NCBI GenBank assembly: GCA_044426085.1
Contig: JAWXUU010000004.1
Location: 62,001 to 126,000 of the forward strand
From: JAWXUU01 sp044426085
Lineage (GTDB): Bacteria; Bacillota; Clostridia; Christensenellales; CAMQZB01
Length of the DNA stretch: 64,000 nucleotides
Direction of reading: 5' to 3'
Numbering within the stretch: position 1 is the stretch's first letter; every line of letters begins with the position of its first letter. The notes under the pieces were generated by a model that was not told where the DNA came from, searched no databases, and saw only the letters and a program-made list of their open reading frames with translations. Positions 1-8,571 of the stretch are shown here, piece by piece. The position numbers and the translations under genes were made by a program.

Positions 1-1890
1 GCAAAATGGTGGAAATTGCGAAACTGCGCGAATGTTGATTTCGCTTTCATAAAGCGATTTATAATCCCCGTCTAGCGCCAAATGCAAGATGTGGTGGCGC
101 GGAGAGTTTGTTTGCAAGATAACCTTGCCAACTTTTTCGCCCCTGCCTGCCCTTCCCGCGACTTGAGTGAGAAGTGAAAAGGTTCTTTCACCCGCACGAA
201 AATCTGAAAAGTGTAGCGACATATCCGCATCCAAAATGCCAACGAGCGTCACGTTTTCAAAATCGTGCCCCTTTGCAATCATCTGCGTGCCCACAAGCAC
301 GTCCGCCTTGCCTTTGCGAAAATCTGAAAGTATGTTTTTGTGTGATTCTTTTGTGGTTGTGGTGTCGTTATCCATTCTTAGAACTCTGATTTCTGGGAAC
401 AGATTTTCAAGCAACATTGCAACTTTTTCTGTGCCGACCTTGCCCGTTTTGAAATGTTCGCCACCGCATTTGGGACAAACTTTTGGCAAGTTATATAAGT
501 CGCCACAATAATGGCATTTAAGGTTGTTTTCACCTTTGTGATAAGTGAGTGAAACGTCGCAATTTTCACATTTGCAAACGAAGCCACAATCCAAACACTG
601 ATAGATTGAAGAAAAACCGCGCCTGTTTAAAAACAGCATTATTTGGTTTTTATCTTCCAATGTTTTTGAAATTTCTTCAAGCAGTTTTTCTGAAAAAATT
701 TCTGAATTTCCGTTTTGGATTTCTTGACGCATATCGACAATTTCCACTTTTGGAAGTGGTCGCTTGTTTATGCGGTTTGGCATGGTTGCAAGTGAATAAA
801 CCCCGTCGCACGCTTTTTTATAGGTGTCGAGAAGTGGCGTTGCAGAGCCATAAACCAGCATTGCGCCGTGGGATTTTGCGAGATATTCTGCGACTTCTTT
901 TGTTTCGTATCGCGGAGATGTTTCGCTTTTATATGAGCTTTCGTGTTCTTCATCGATAATGATTATCCCGATGTTTTCAAGCGGTGCGAACACTGCACTT
1001 CTTGCGCCAACGGCAACTTTTGCTTGTTTGTTTTTCAGCCTCCACCACTCGTCGAAGCGTTCGCCCGCGGATAGTCCGCTGTGCAAAAGTGCAACTTGCG
1101 AGCCGAAATTTATTCGGAAAAGGTCAAGCATTTGTGGTGTGAGTGAAATTTCCGGCACGAGAAAGATTGCTGTTTTGCCTTTTGCAAGCACGCTTTCGAT
1201 TGCCTTTATATAAACTTCCGTTTTTCCGCTTCCCGTTACCCCATGAAGGAGCGTTGCGATTTTGTTTGACTGAAAAATTTTGTCGAGAGCGTTTTGTTGG
1301 TCGCGCGTGAGCGTTCTTGACTTTTTTTCGTCGAGTTCGCTTTGATATGGTGTGCGGAAAACTTGGTATTTTTCTATTTTTATTATTTGCAATTCTTGCA
1401 ATTTGTTAAGCGATTGATAGCTATATTGTTTTGCAAGAGCCGTGAAGTCGCCTTGATTTTTTTCAAGTTCTTCCACGATTTTAAATGCATTTTTGTTGCG
1501 TTTTGAAAGTGATTCAAGCTTTTTTTGATAGTCCTTATCAAGTGTGACCGTCTTTTTTTCCACTTCTTTTGTCTTGAAGTTTCTCACCGATGGCGGCATC
1601 AAAAGGCGAAGTGCTTCTTGGGTTAGGACGTGATATTTTGCAATCAAGAAATCGCAAAGTTCAAACTGTTTTTCAGAAATCAGCTTGGAATCTTTCTTTT
1701 CCAAAATGCTTTTCAATTTTTCATATTCGGATTTTTCGGCGATATCCAAAACAAACCCTTCTTTCACAAAATTTGAAAATGGCACTTTGACCATATCACC
1801 ACGGGAAATTTCCATGCCCGCGGGAATGTTATAATCAAAGCACCTATCAAGGTTTGCAGTTGCGATATCAACAGCAACTTTTGCAATCAT
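1..1890 (-). CDS. priA: Primosomal replication helicase PriA (C-terminus cut off)
   Basis: PriA is a superfamily 2 DNA helicase that recognises stalled or repaired forks and starts primosome loading. About 630 residues are visible: an N-terminal DNA-binding part opening MIAKVAVDIA, a Walker A loop GVTGSGKTE near residue 215, a DEEH box (IIIDEEHESSY) near 312, and the zinc-binding insert CLDCGFVCKCENC followed by CHYCGD and CPKCGG. The family runs to about 730-830 residues, so roughly the last 100 lie left of the window. It starts with ATG exactly one base before the coaBC stop, as in other Firmicutes, and is co-transcribed with gmk, rpoZ and coaBC. Confidence 0.95.
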   Translation of the reverse strand, partial: MIAKVAVDIATANLDRCFDYNIPAGMEISRGDMVKVPFSNFVKEGFVLDIAEKSEYEKLKSILEKKDSKLISEKQFELCDFLIAKYHVLTQEALRLLMPPSVRNFKTKEVEKKTVTLDKDYQKKLESLSKRNKNAFKIVEELEKNQGDFTALAKQYSYQSLNKLQELQIIKIEKYQVFRTPYQSELDEKKSRTLTRDQQNALDKIFQSNKIATLLHGVTGSGKTEVYIKAIESVLAKGKTAIFLVPEISLTPQMLDLFRINFGSQVALLHSGLSAGERFDEWWRLKNKQAKVAVGARSAVFAPLENIGIIIIDEEHESSYKSETSPRYETKEVAEYLAKSHGAMLVYGSATPLLDTYKKACDGVYSLATMPNRINKRPLPKVEIVDMRQEIQNGNSEIFSEKLLEEISKTLEDKNQIMLFLNRRGFSSIYQCLDCGFVCKCENCDVSLTYHKGENNLKCHYCGDLYNLPKVCPKCGGEHFKTGKVGTEKVAMLLENLFPEIRVLRMDNDTTTTKESHKNILSDFRKGKADVLVGTQMIAKGHDFENVTLVGILDADMSLHFSDFRAGERTFSLLTQVAGRAGRGEKVGKVILQTNSPRHHILHLALDGDYKSLYESEINIRAVSQFPPFC

Positions 1891-3090
1891 TTATTTATCC
1901 GCCTTTTCAAGCAAATTTTTAACGCTTTCTGCAATCACGCTTGCAAGCTGTGATTTTGCCATTTTCTCAAGTGGGATTTCTTTTCCGTCCGCAAAAATCA
2001 ACGTTGCGATGTTTGTATCCACATTGAAGCCTGCGCCTTCTTGAGTTATGTCGTTAGCAACCACGAAATCGGCGTTCTTTTTGGCGAGCTTGCCCCTTGC
2101 ATTTTCAAGCAAGTTTTGCGTTTCTGCCGCAAAAATAACAAGCACTTTGTCGCCTTTCACTTTGCCAACTTCAAAAGCAATATCCACGTTTGGAATAAGC
2201 TCTAGCGCGAGTGATTTTTCTTTGATTTTATTTGTAAATTGGTTTTTCACTTTGAAATCGCACGGCGCGGCTGATTTCACAATTGCGTCAGCTTTTTCAA
2301 GGTTTGTCATCACCGCATCAAACATTTGGTCGGTTGTTGAAACCTTTATGTTTTGATAGAAATTTGGGATTTCCACTGTGGTGTTGCCGTGAACGAAAAT
2401 CACATTTGCGCCCATTTTTTCAAATGATTTTGCAATTTCAACACCCATTTTACCCGACGAAGAGTTGGTGATTTTTCTTACTCCGTCGATTGGTTCTGCC
2501 GTTCCACCTGCTGTCACTATCACTGTTTTGCCTTGCATTTTAGTGTTTTCTTTCAAGGCATCAATAACATATTTGCAGATTTCTGCGGGGGATTGCATTT
2601 TGCCTTTTCCCACATCGCCACATGCCAGATTGCCACAAATTGGCTGGATAATTTCGCAGCCGTGGTCTTTGATCGTTTGCAGATTTTTTTGAAACGCGAC
2701 TGATTCATACATGTTTGTGTTCATGGCGGGCACAATGATTTTTTTTGCCTTCGACGCAAGATACGTTGTGGAAAGCATATCATCGGCAATGCCAAGTGCG
2801 AATTTCGCGATTGTGTTTGCCGTTGCTGGTGCAACCAAAAAGACGTCCGCCCAAGCAGCTAGGCTTATGTGGTGAACATCAAAATTTGCAACCTGTTCGA
2901 AAGTGTCGAGTGCGACAGCATTTTTTGAAAGCACTTCAAAGGTTTTTGGAGCAACAAGACTGCAAGCGTTTTTTGTCATGATAACTTTCACTTCGATATC
3001 CGCTTTTGAAAGAGTTGAAACAATCTCGCACGCCTTATACGCGGCAATACACCCCGTGACGCCAAGCAATACTCTTTTCTTCCTTTCCAT
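1891..3090 (-). CDS. coaBC: Bifunctional phosphopantothenoylcysteine decarboxylase / phosphopantothenate-cysteine ligase
   Basis: CoaBC makes 4'-phosphopantetheine for coenzyme A: the N-terminal CoaB-type ligase product is decarboxylated by the flavoprotein CoaC half. The first ~180 residues are the flavoprotein half with the HHISLAAWAD histidine region, PAMNTNMYES and the Cys loop CGNLACGDVGKGKM. The second half, starting VIVTAGGTAEPIDGVR, is the CTP-dependent ligase with the NSSSGKMG loop. The length of 399 residues is normal. An AAAGGAGG ribosome site precedes the ATG. It lies between rpoZ and priA, the usual Firmicute order. Confidence 0.95.
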   Translation of the reverse strand: MERKKRVLLGVTGCIAAYKACEIVSTLSKADIEVKVIMTKNACSLVAPKTFEVLSKNAVALDTFEQVANFDVHHISLAAWADVFLVAPATANTIAKFALGIADDMLSTTYLASKAKKIIVPAMNTNMYESVAFQKNLQTIKDHGCEIIQPICGNLACGDVGKGKMQSPAEICKYVIDALKENTKMQGKTVIVTAGGTAEPIDGVRKITNSSSGKMGVEIAKSFEKMGANVIFVHGNTTVEIPNFYQNIKVSTTDQMFDAVMTNLEKADAIVKSAAPCDFKVKNQFTNKIKEKSLALELIPNVDIAFEVGKVKGDKVLVIFAAETQNLLENARGKLAKKNADFVVANDITQEGAGFNVDTNIATLIFADGKEIPLEKMAKSQLASVIAESVKNLLEKADK

Positions 3091-3133
3091 ATTGTGTCCT
3101 CCTTTGTTGATTCAAACTTTCAAAAATATTGCC

Positions 3134-3209
3134 TGCAACGCAAAGCGTTGCACCGCTGATACTTTTTACTTTTTACTTTTTGCTTTTCACTTTTTGCTTT
3201 TTACTTTTG
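3134..3209. repeat. Eroded half copy of the heptamer-capped foldback element
   Basis: An 8-bp hairpin (TGCAACGC, loop AAA, GCGTTGCA at 3134-3152) is followed by about seven 7-bp units of the form RCTTTTY (3161-3209). This is the hairpin-plus-heptamer order seen in the full copies near 16.8, 20.4, 21.6 and 38.2 kb, but the TACCACA box is no longer recognisable. It lies between rpoZ and coaBC, directly after the rpoZ 3' hairpin. Homology to the full copies is inferred from layout, not from close identity. Confidence 0.55.
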
Positions 3210-3213
3210 CATT

Positions 3214-3239
3214 GCAAAAAAACTAGCTTTTACGCTTAG
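3214..3239 (-). terminator. Hairpin with T-run over the rpoZ stop
   Basis: On the minus strand CTAAGC pairs with GCTAG (one bulged base) and is followed by a run of seven Ts. The rpoZ TAA stop lies inside the left arm. It may act as a weak or partial terminator between rpoZ and coaBC. It is also the junction hairpin of the adjacent heptamer repeat. Confidence 0.4.
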
Positions 3240-3442
3240 TCTTCAATAACTGGTTTAAGCAAATCTTCGCAAACTTCCATTGCTGCTGCTGTGATTGGTT
3301 TTTCATATGGGAAGTTTTGAATGCCGTTGCCATAGATTTCTTGATCGGCGATTTGTCTTGCTCTTTTGGAAACGAGTGAGCAAAGAAGATAGTTACTGCC
3401 TGTGATTTCTACTAGTTCATCGATTGATGGTTTGTTGATCAT
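3236..3442 (-). CDS. rpoZ: RNA polymerase omega subunit
   Basis: The omega subunit is a small accessory subunit that helps assemble and stabilise the beta' subunit of RNA polymerase. The 68-residue product opens MINKPSIDELVEI and contains SNYLLCSLVSKRARQI, the omega helix that normally reads Y-L-V-x-x-x-A-K-R-A-R. It ends in a short acidic tail. The length matches Firmicute omega proteins. AAGGAG precedes the ATG, and the position between gmk and coaBC is the standard one. Confidence 0.92.
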   Translation of the reverse strand: MINKPSIDELVEITGSNYLLCSLVSKRARQIADQEIYGNGIQNFPYEKPITAAAMEVCEDLLKPVIED

Positions 3443-3515
3443 AATATTTCTCCTTATAATAGGTTTATTTTTTTGTTTGTTTATTTTGTTTGTTTTTTTG
3501 ATTTATTATATTTAT

Positions 3516-4115
3516 TTATGAATTTAGGATATCTTTCATTACCGCAATGTTATTGACGCTTTTCATTTTTTCAGACGCGATTATGTTTTCCACATCGCAG
3601 ACTGCTTTTTCAAGTTCGCCATTGATAACAACATAGTCGTAGTTTTCGAATTCTTCAAGTTCCTTTTTGCAGAGGTCGAATCTTCTTTCGATTTCTTCGG
3701 CGGTTTCTGTTCCGCGTTTTTCAAGCCTTCTTTTAAGTTCGGAAATCTTTGGTGGCGCAACCATGATAAGCACTGTTTTTGGAAGTTTTCTTTTCACTTC
3801 AAGCGCACCTTTCACATCGATTTCCAAAAGCACATCGCCCTTTTCAAGATTTTCATTAACAACGCTTATAAGCGTGCCATACTTGTTGCCAAAGTTTTCG
3901 AAGTATTCCAAAAATTCGCCATTTTCTGCTTTTTTATCAAATTCTTCATGCGATAAAAAGAAATATGAAACTCCGTGTTTTTCGCCTTCACGCATTTTTC
4001 TTGTGGTTGCGGAAACTGATTCGATAAGGTTTATTCGCCCTTTCAGAATTTCCTTTATTGTGCCTTTGCCAACCCCAGATGGGCCAGAAAGTATCATTAG
4101 TATACCCTTTGCCAT
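3516..4115 (-). CDS. gmk: Guanylate kinase
   Basis: Gmk phosphorylates GMP to GDP with ATP, feeding GTP and dGTP synthesis. The product is 199 residues with the P-loop SGPSGVGKGT at residues 8-17 and the downstream R-x-x-R region (TRKMREGEKHGVSYFF) that binds GMP. The open frame runs upstream to 4229, but the ATG at 4115 is preceded by TTGGAGAA and gives the family's normal N-terminus MAKGILMILSGPSG, so it is preferred. It heads the gmk-rpoZ-coaBC-priA operon and has its own promoter at 4147-4176. Confidence 0.95.
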   Translation of the reverse strand: MAKGILMILSGPSGVGKGTIKEILKGRINLIESVSATTRKMREGEKHGVSYFFLSHEEFDKKAENGEFLEYFENFGNKYGTLISVVNENLEKGDVLLEIDVKGALEVKRKLPKTVLIMVAPPKISELKRRLEKRGTETAEEIERRFDLCKKELEEFENYDYVVINGELEKAVCDVENIIASEKMKSVNNIAVMKDILNS

Positions 4116-4146
4116 TGCATTCTCCAATTCATAATTATTCAGCATG

Positions 4147-4176
4147 ATTATACCACACTTTGCATGGCTTTTGCAA
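4147..4176 (-). promoter_or_regulatory. Promoter of the gmk operon
   Basis: On the minus strand TTGCAA is followed after 18 bp by TATAAT. This places the transcript start about 25 bases before the chosen gmk ATG and supports that start over the longer frame. Confidence 0.75.
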
Positions 4177-4196
4177 GATATTTTGGGAAATTTACA

Positions 4197-4230
4197 CAAA
4201 AAAAATTGCCTTCCATAATTGAAAGGCAAT
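4197..4230 (-). terminator. Terminator downstream of efp
   Basis: On the minus strand ATTGCCTTTC and GGAAGGCAAT form a stem that is followed at once by eight Ts. It separates efp from the gmk operon. Confidence 0.85.
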
Positions 4231-4253
4231 GTGATTTTTTTATTCAGTTATAA

Positions 4254-4817
4254 TTAGCCTTTAACTCTTTCCATGTAGTCGCCAGTTCTTGTGTCGATAC
4301 GGATAAGTTCGCCTTCGTTGATAAACATTGGAACTTGGATGATTGCACCAGTTTCGATTGTTGCATTTTTCATAACGTTTGTTGCAGTGTTGCCAGCAAC
4401 GCCAGGATCGGCTTCTGCAACTCTCATAACAACGAAGTTTTCAGGTTCAACGCTGAATGCATCGCCTTTATAGAATTTGATTGTTACAACGTCGTTTTCT
4501 TTGATGAATTTTAGTGCATCTTCAACAGCTGATTCGTTGAGTGTTGTTTGTTCGAAAGTTTCGTTGTCCATGAAATAATAAAACTCACCGTCTGTATAAA
4601 GGTATGCAAGTTTTTTTGTTTCGATAGTTGCTCTTGTGTATTTTTCAGTTGGGTTGAATGTTTTTTCAAGGTTGCTTCCTGTGATTACGTTTCTGATTTT
4701 CGTTCTTACAAACGCAGCACCTTTACCTGGTTTTACGTGTTGGAATTCTACGATTGTCCAAACTCCACCGTCCATTTCAAATGTGTGACCTTTTCTGAAT
4801 TCGCCAGCTTGTATCAT
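4254..4817 (-). CDS. efp: Translation elongation factor P
   Basis: EF-P binds stalled ribosomes between the P and E sites and helps form peptide bonds at proline runs. The 187-residue product has the three OB-like domains and the KPGKGAAFVRTK loop at residues 27-38, where the tip residue that is modified in many bacteria lies. AGGAGG precedes the ATG. It has a promoter inside the 3' end of pepP and is also downstream of pepP, the usual Firmicute pairing. Confidence 0.96.
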   Translation of the reverse strand: MIQAGEFRKGHTFEMDGGVWTIVEFQHVKPGKGAAFVRTKIRNVITGSNLEKTFNPTEKYTRATIETKKLAYLYTDGEFYYFMDNETFEQTTLNESAVEDALKFIKENDVVTIKFYKGDAFSVEPENFVVMRVAEADPGVAGNTATNVMKNATIETGAIIQVPMFINEGELIRIDTRTGDYMERVKG

Positions 4818-4882
4818 TTTTATCCTCCTGTGATATGTGTCTTTTGAAATTTCACATATTATATGTTTTCATTATCTGTTAT

Positions 4883-4911
4883 ATTATAGCTTATTTTTAT
4901 AAATTTTTCAA
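4883..4911 (-). promoter_or_regulatory. Promoter of efp
   Basis: TTGAAA and TATAAT on the minus strand are 17 bp apart, just after the pepP stop. efp can therefore be read independently of the long upstream operon. Confidence 0.65.
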
Positions 4912-4919
4912 GTGTTTTT

Positions 4920-5993
4920 CTAATTTATTATTATTAATTCTTTAGAAAGTGGGTTTAAATTGCAATTTCCGCCACTTTTTATGACGATTGTATCTTCAAT
5001 TCTGAGACCAAACTTGTTTTCCATGTATATTCCAGGCTCGATTGTGACAACGTTGTTTTCTGCAAGCACTTCTTGCGAACGGCCGTTTAGGGTTGGTGAT
5101 TCGTGGATTTCCACACCTACGCCGTGGCCTAGGCCGTGGGTGAAGAATTCGCCGACTGCAAAGGATTCGAAAAGCTGTACTGCTTTGTTGTGGATATCCG
5201 CTGTTTTCACACCTACAACCGCCATTTCAAGGCAAGTTTCTTGCACGAGTTTCACAATGTTATATATTTCTTTTTGGTGTTTATTCAAATTGCCAACGCC
5301 AAATGTTCTTGTGATATCGGCGTTATAGCCATCAATACAAGCACCAAAATCGCACGTGACAAGATCGCCGTTTTGGATTTTTCTTTCGCTCGGTGTTGCG
5401 TGGGGTTTTGCACCGTTTTTGCCACTTGCAATTATCGTTTCAAAAGCGAGCGTGTCGGCGCCGTGCAAAAACAGTTGGTGGTTCAAGTTTGCACACAATT
5501 CACGTTCTGTTTGACCAACTTTCACAGTTTTCAAAAACGCGTTATATGCATCTGCGGAAACCTGCATTGCATGGGCGATTTTTTCGATTTCTTCTTGGGT
5601 TTTTATTTGTCTGATAGCTGAAATCTCGCTTGAAATATTGCAAAATTCAAACTTACCAATTGTTTCAAATGCGTTTTTGATACTTTCAAAAGTGTCGACT
5701 GTTATCTCACCTTCAAAGCCAATTTTTGTTATGTTTTCAGATTTGAAAAGCTGAGAATTTTTTTGAAGCACTGCAGAAAGATTCTGATTGATTTCTAGCG
5801 TTGTAGTGCTGTTTTCAAAGTGGTCTTTTCCCGCTTTTTGATACCTTGCATCGGTGGTATAGATTTGAAAGTTTTTACCCACAAGAAAATATCCGAACGA
5901 ACTTGAAAAGTTAGAAAAATATTTTCGGTGATAGCTTTTTTCAAAAACATATAAATCTACTTTTTCAAATGATAGAGAATTTGTTTTTTGCAT
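4920..5993 (-). CDS. pepP: Xaa-Pro aminopeptidase (M24 family)
   Basis: This M24 metallopeptidase removes N-terminal residues linked to proline. The C-terminal pita-bread fold shows the dinuclear metal ligands: DFGACIDGYNAD (two Asp), the HGLGHGVG histidine, EPGIYM and RIEDT (two Glu). The first ~130 residues are the creatinase-type N-domain. The frame could open with a GTG at 6002, but AAAGGTG lies seven bases before the ATG at 5993, giving 357 residues. It sits directly upstream of efp. The substrate range is not visible from sequence. Confidence 0.9.
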   Translation of the reverse strand: MQKTNSLSFEKVDLYVFEKSYHRKYFSNFSSSFGYFLVGKNFQIYTTDARYQKAGKDHFENSTTTLEINQNLSAVLQKNSQLFKSENITKIGFEGEITVDTFESIKNAFETIGKFEFCNISSEISAIRQIKTQEEIEKIAHAMQVSADAYNAFLKTVKVGQTERELCANLNHQLFLHGADTLAFETIIASGKNGAKPHATPSERKIQNGDLVTCDFGACIDGYNADITRTFGVGNLNKHQKEIYNIVKLVQETCLEMAVVGVKTADIHNKAVQLFESFAVGEFFTHGLGHGVGVEIHESPTLNGRSQEVLAENNVVTIEPGIYMENKFGLRIEDTIVIKSGGNCNLNPLSKELIIIN

Positions 5994-6004
5994 GTTTTTC
6001 ACCT

Positions 6005-6853
6005 TTAAAGTTCTATTGCGTTATACATTTCTAGCATTGTTACAGCATCTTTTGTTTGCGTGCCCGCCGATTCGCAAATGCAATATGGCGTGAAACCTTT
6101 TGACTTAAGCGCGAAAGCTAGCGGTGGGAATTCTGGTCCGTAAACGGCATCTTCAAACGTGAGATGACGAACTTCGCCACCCTTTGAAAATTCAATCTTA
6201 GAAAAGTGGATGTGGAAATTTTTAGCTTTTTCGCCTAGTTTTTCCGTCATTTCGTCTAGGATTTTTTCGAAGTCTTCCACTGTTTTTAGCGAGCCGTGTT
6301 CGCGGGCGTTTATGTGCCCGAAATCTATGCAAGGAATGAAAAAGTCCGCAATGGTGCACAGCTCGCAAACTTCCGAAACTGTGCCAATTTGGCGGATTTT
6401 ACCCATTGTTTCTGGGCAGATAATCATGTCGTCATACCCGTTTTCTATTATCAAATCTTTCAAGATTGCCATTCTTTTTTTTACGAGTTCGAAAGCTTCT
6501 TCGCGGTTCATTTTGCCTTCTGTTCCCGGGTGGAAAATCACGCGTTTTGCACCCATTTGTCTCGCTTTTTCAAGGGACTGCAGAACGTAGCCATAGGACT
6601 TTTGTGCCATTTCTTCTTCGGGGTTTGCAAGGTTGATAAAATACGGCGCGTGGACTGTCATTTCCACACCCGCTTTTTCGAAAGCTTCCTTCATCACGAT
6701 GGCTTTTGCTTCTGAAAGGCGAACACCTTTGCCAAATGAATATTCAAAAATTGTGAGCCCTTTTTCCGCAACCCAAGCACCCGCTTGTTCTGTTGCTTTG
6801 AATCCGCAGTTATAGAATTCTTCCGAGTTTCCGCTTGGTCCAAATTTTATCAT
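6005..6853 (-). CDS. Endonuclease IV-like TIM-barrel protein
   Basis: The 282-residue product has the AP-endonuclease 2 TIM-barrel fold. Motifs matching Nfo metal ligands are VHAPY, FHPG, CPETMG, DFGH, HIHFSK and CESAG. In the Nfo block that reads D-R-H, this protein reads E-V-R-H, so the Asp ligand of the third zinc appears to be replaced by Val. It may cleave abasic sites as Nfo does, or belong to a related sugar-isomerase-like branch. It overlaps ribF by 4 bases and sits inside the translation operon. Confidence 0.75.
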   Translation of the reverse strand: MIKFGPSGNSEEFYNCGFKATEQAGAWVAEKGLTIFEYSFGKGVRLSEAKAIVMKEAFEKAGVEMTVHAPYFINLANPEEEMAQKSYGYVLQSLEKARQMGAKRVIFHPGTEGKMNREEAFELVKKRMAILKDLIIENGYDDMIICPETMGKIRQIGTVSEVCELCTIADFFIPCIDFGHINAREHGSLKTVEDFEKILDEMTEKLGEKAKNFHIHFSKIEFSKGGEVRHLTFEDAVYGPEFPPLAFALKSKGFTPYCICESAGTQTKDAVTMLEMYNAIEL

Positions 6854-7710
6854 TTTATCTCCTTTATATCTTTTGCAAGTTGAGTTTTCAGTTCTTCAAT
6901 ACTAGAAAATTTCACAACATCACGCAAAAATCTTTTGAAATACACCGTTATTTGCTTGCCATAAAGTGGCTTTGAAATGCCGATGCAATGAGTTTCTATT
7001 TTATATTCTTGACCGCCAAAAGTTGGAACTTTGCCAACGTTTATCATGGATTTATAAATTTGACCATCAATTTTTGTTTCGCCGATATAAACGCCTTCTT
7101 TCAGAAGTATTTTTTTCTGGCTAGGTTTTATATTAGCTGTTGGAAAGCCGAGTTTTGTGCCGTTTTGAAAGCCTTTTTCGCAGTAGCCCGAAACGAAATA
7201 TTCCGATTGCAAAAGGCTGTTAAGCTTTTCAATTTCTCCATTTTTCACAAGCACTTTCGCTTGGTTTGACGATGCTTTTTCATTTTCGAAATCTACTTTT
7301 TCGCAAACTTGAAGTTTGTTTTTGAAGTGGCTTTCTAGCATTTTTATATCGCCTTTTGCCATTTTTCCAAATTTATAATCAAAACCGCAAGTCACGCTTT
7401 TAATTTCGCATGTATCATCCAATATTTGCAAAAACTGAGTGGGATTTAAATCTTTTATTTTTGCAAAATCCGCCAAAATCAAAATTTCTACACCTATTGA
7501 TTTATAGATTTCCAAGCGTTCTTCAAAGGTGAAAACAACACCCGATTGTTTTGTTTGCGGACTATCGGAAAATGTGAAAACTGCAAGACTGCCACCCGCA
7601 TTTTGCGCGAGTTGAAAAATCGCCCTATGCCCTTTGTGAACGCTGTCGAAATAGCCAAGACAAAGGCTGATTTCTCCTTCTATTTTTTCGCCAAAGTTAT
7701 ACGTTTTCAT
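6850..7710 (-). CDS. ribF: Bifunctional riboflavin kinase / FAD synthetase
   Basis: RibF converts riboflavin to FMN and then FAD. The N-terminal nucleotidyltransferase has GYFDSVHKGHRAI, the usual G-x-F-D-x-x-H-x-G-H site. The C-terminal kinase domain has the flavin-site block GTKLGFPTAN followed by GVYIGET. The length of 286 residues is normal. It overlaps truB by 14 bases, the classic truB-ribF arrangement, so the two are translationally coupled. Confidence 0.94.
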   Translation of the reverse strand: MKTYNFGEKIEGEISLCLGYFDSVHKGHRAIFQLAQNAGGSLAVFTFSDSPQTKQSGVVFTFEERLEIYKSIGVEILILADFAKIKDLNPTQFLQILDDTCEIKSVTCGFDYKFGKMAKGDIKMLESHFKNKLQVCEKVDFENEKASSNQAKVLVKNGEIEKLNSLLQSEYFVSGYCEKGFQNGTKLGFPTANIKPSQKKILLKEGVYIGETKIDGQIYKSMINVGKVPTFGGQEYKIETHCIGISKPLYGKQITVYFKRFLRDVVKFSSIEELKTQLAKDIKEIK

Positions 7711-8563
7711 CGTGTCCTGTTTCCCTTTTCACCCAAAGATATATTTTTTGGATGTTTTCTTCGCTTTTTATTATACCTTTAAATTCGTCGGTAAACACTG
7801 TGTATAGTCCGTCAGTTTTTTCATCCGTGCCACGAAAACCGTCGATATATCTGCGGTATTCTTCGTTTGTCATTTGCATTTTTGGCAGAAAATCAAGCAC
7901 TTTTTCTGGCGATTGGATAAGCGTTTTATCACTTTCAAGTTCTTCAAATGTCACGGCATTTTCAATAGAGAAATTGCCACTTGAAATGCGGATAAGCCCC
8001 GCCATATATCCAAAAACCCCCATATCATACGCCATATCGCGAACGATAGAACGCACGTATGTGCCGGAAGAAACGCTCATATCAACGGTGAAAACACCGT
8101 TCACTTCTTCAATCACTGCGATATCAAAAACTTCGATTTCCACAGGTTTCAAAATAACTGAGCTTCCGCCCCTTGCGATTGAATACGCCCTTCTTCCGTC
8201 GACAACTTTTGCTGAATATTGCGGTGGCACTTGTGATATTTTGCCGATAAATTTCTTTGCTGATTCTTTCACTTCTTCAAGCGTCACTTGCCTTTTTGAA
8301 TGATTTAAAACTTCGCCGTAGCTATCAAGTGTGTCCGTTTCGCAATCGAACTTGAAAAAAGCGCGATATTTTTTTTGCTTTGTTAAAAACACATCAAAAA
8401 GCCGTGTGCATTTGCCAACGGCTATTGGCAAAACACCCGACGCAAGTGGGTCGAGAGTGCCAAGATGTCCTATTTTTTTTATTCCGAGAACGCCACGCAT
8501 TCTTGCGACTGCATCTGATGATGTCATTCCCGTTGGTTTTAGAAGGTTTATTATTCCGTCCAT
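7697..8563 (-). CDS. truB: tRNA pseudouridine-55 synthase
   Basis: TruB isomerises U55 in the T-loop of tRNAs. The product of 288 residues begins MDGIINLLKPTGMTSSDAV and carries the catalytic motif GHLGTLDPLASGVL with its Asp nucleophile near residue 39. AAAGGA precedes the ATG. It lies between nrnA and ribF in the rimP-infB operon, as in many Firmicutes. Confidence 0.95.
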   Translation of the reverse strand: MDGIINLLKPTGMTSSDAVARMRGVLGIKKIGHLGTLDPLASGVLPIAVGKCTRLFDVFLTKQKKYRAFFKFDCETDTLDSYGEVLNHSKRQVTLEEVKESAKKFIGKISQVPPQYSAKVVDGRRAYSIARGGSSVILKPVEIEVFDIAVIEEVNGVFTVDMSVSSGTYVRSIVRDMAYDMGVFGYMAGLIRISSGNFSIENAVTFEELESDKTLIQSPEKVLDFLPKMQMTNEEYRRYIDGFRGTDEKTDGLYTVFTDEFKGIIKSEENIQKIYLWVKRETGHDENV

Positions 8564-8571
8564 ATTTTCCT

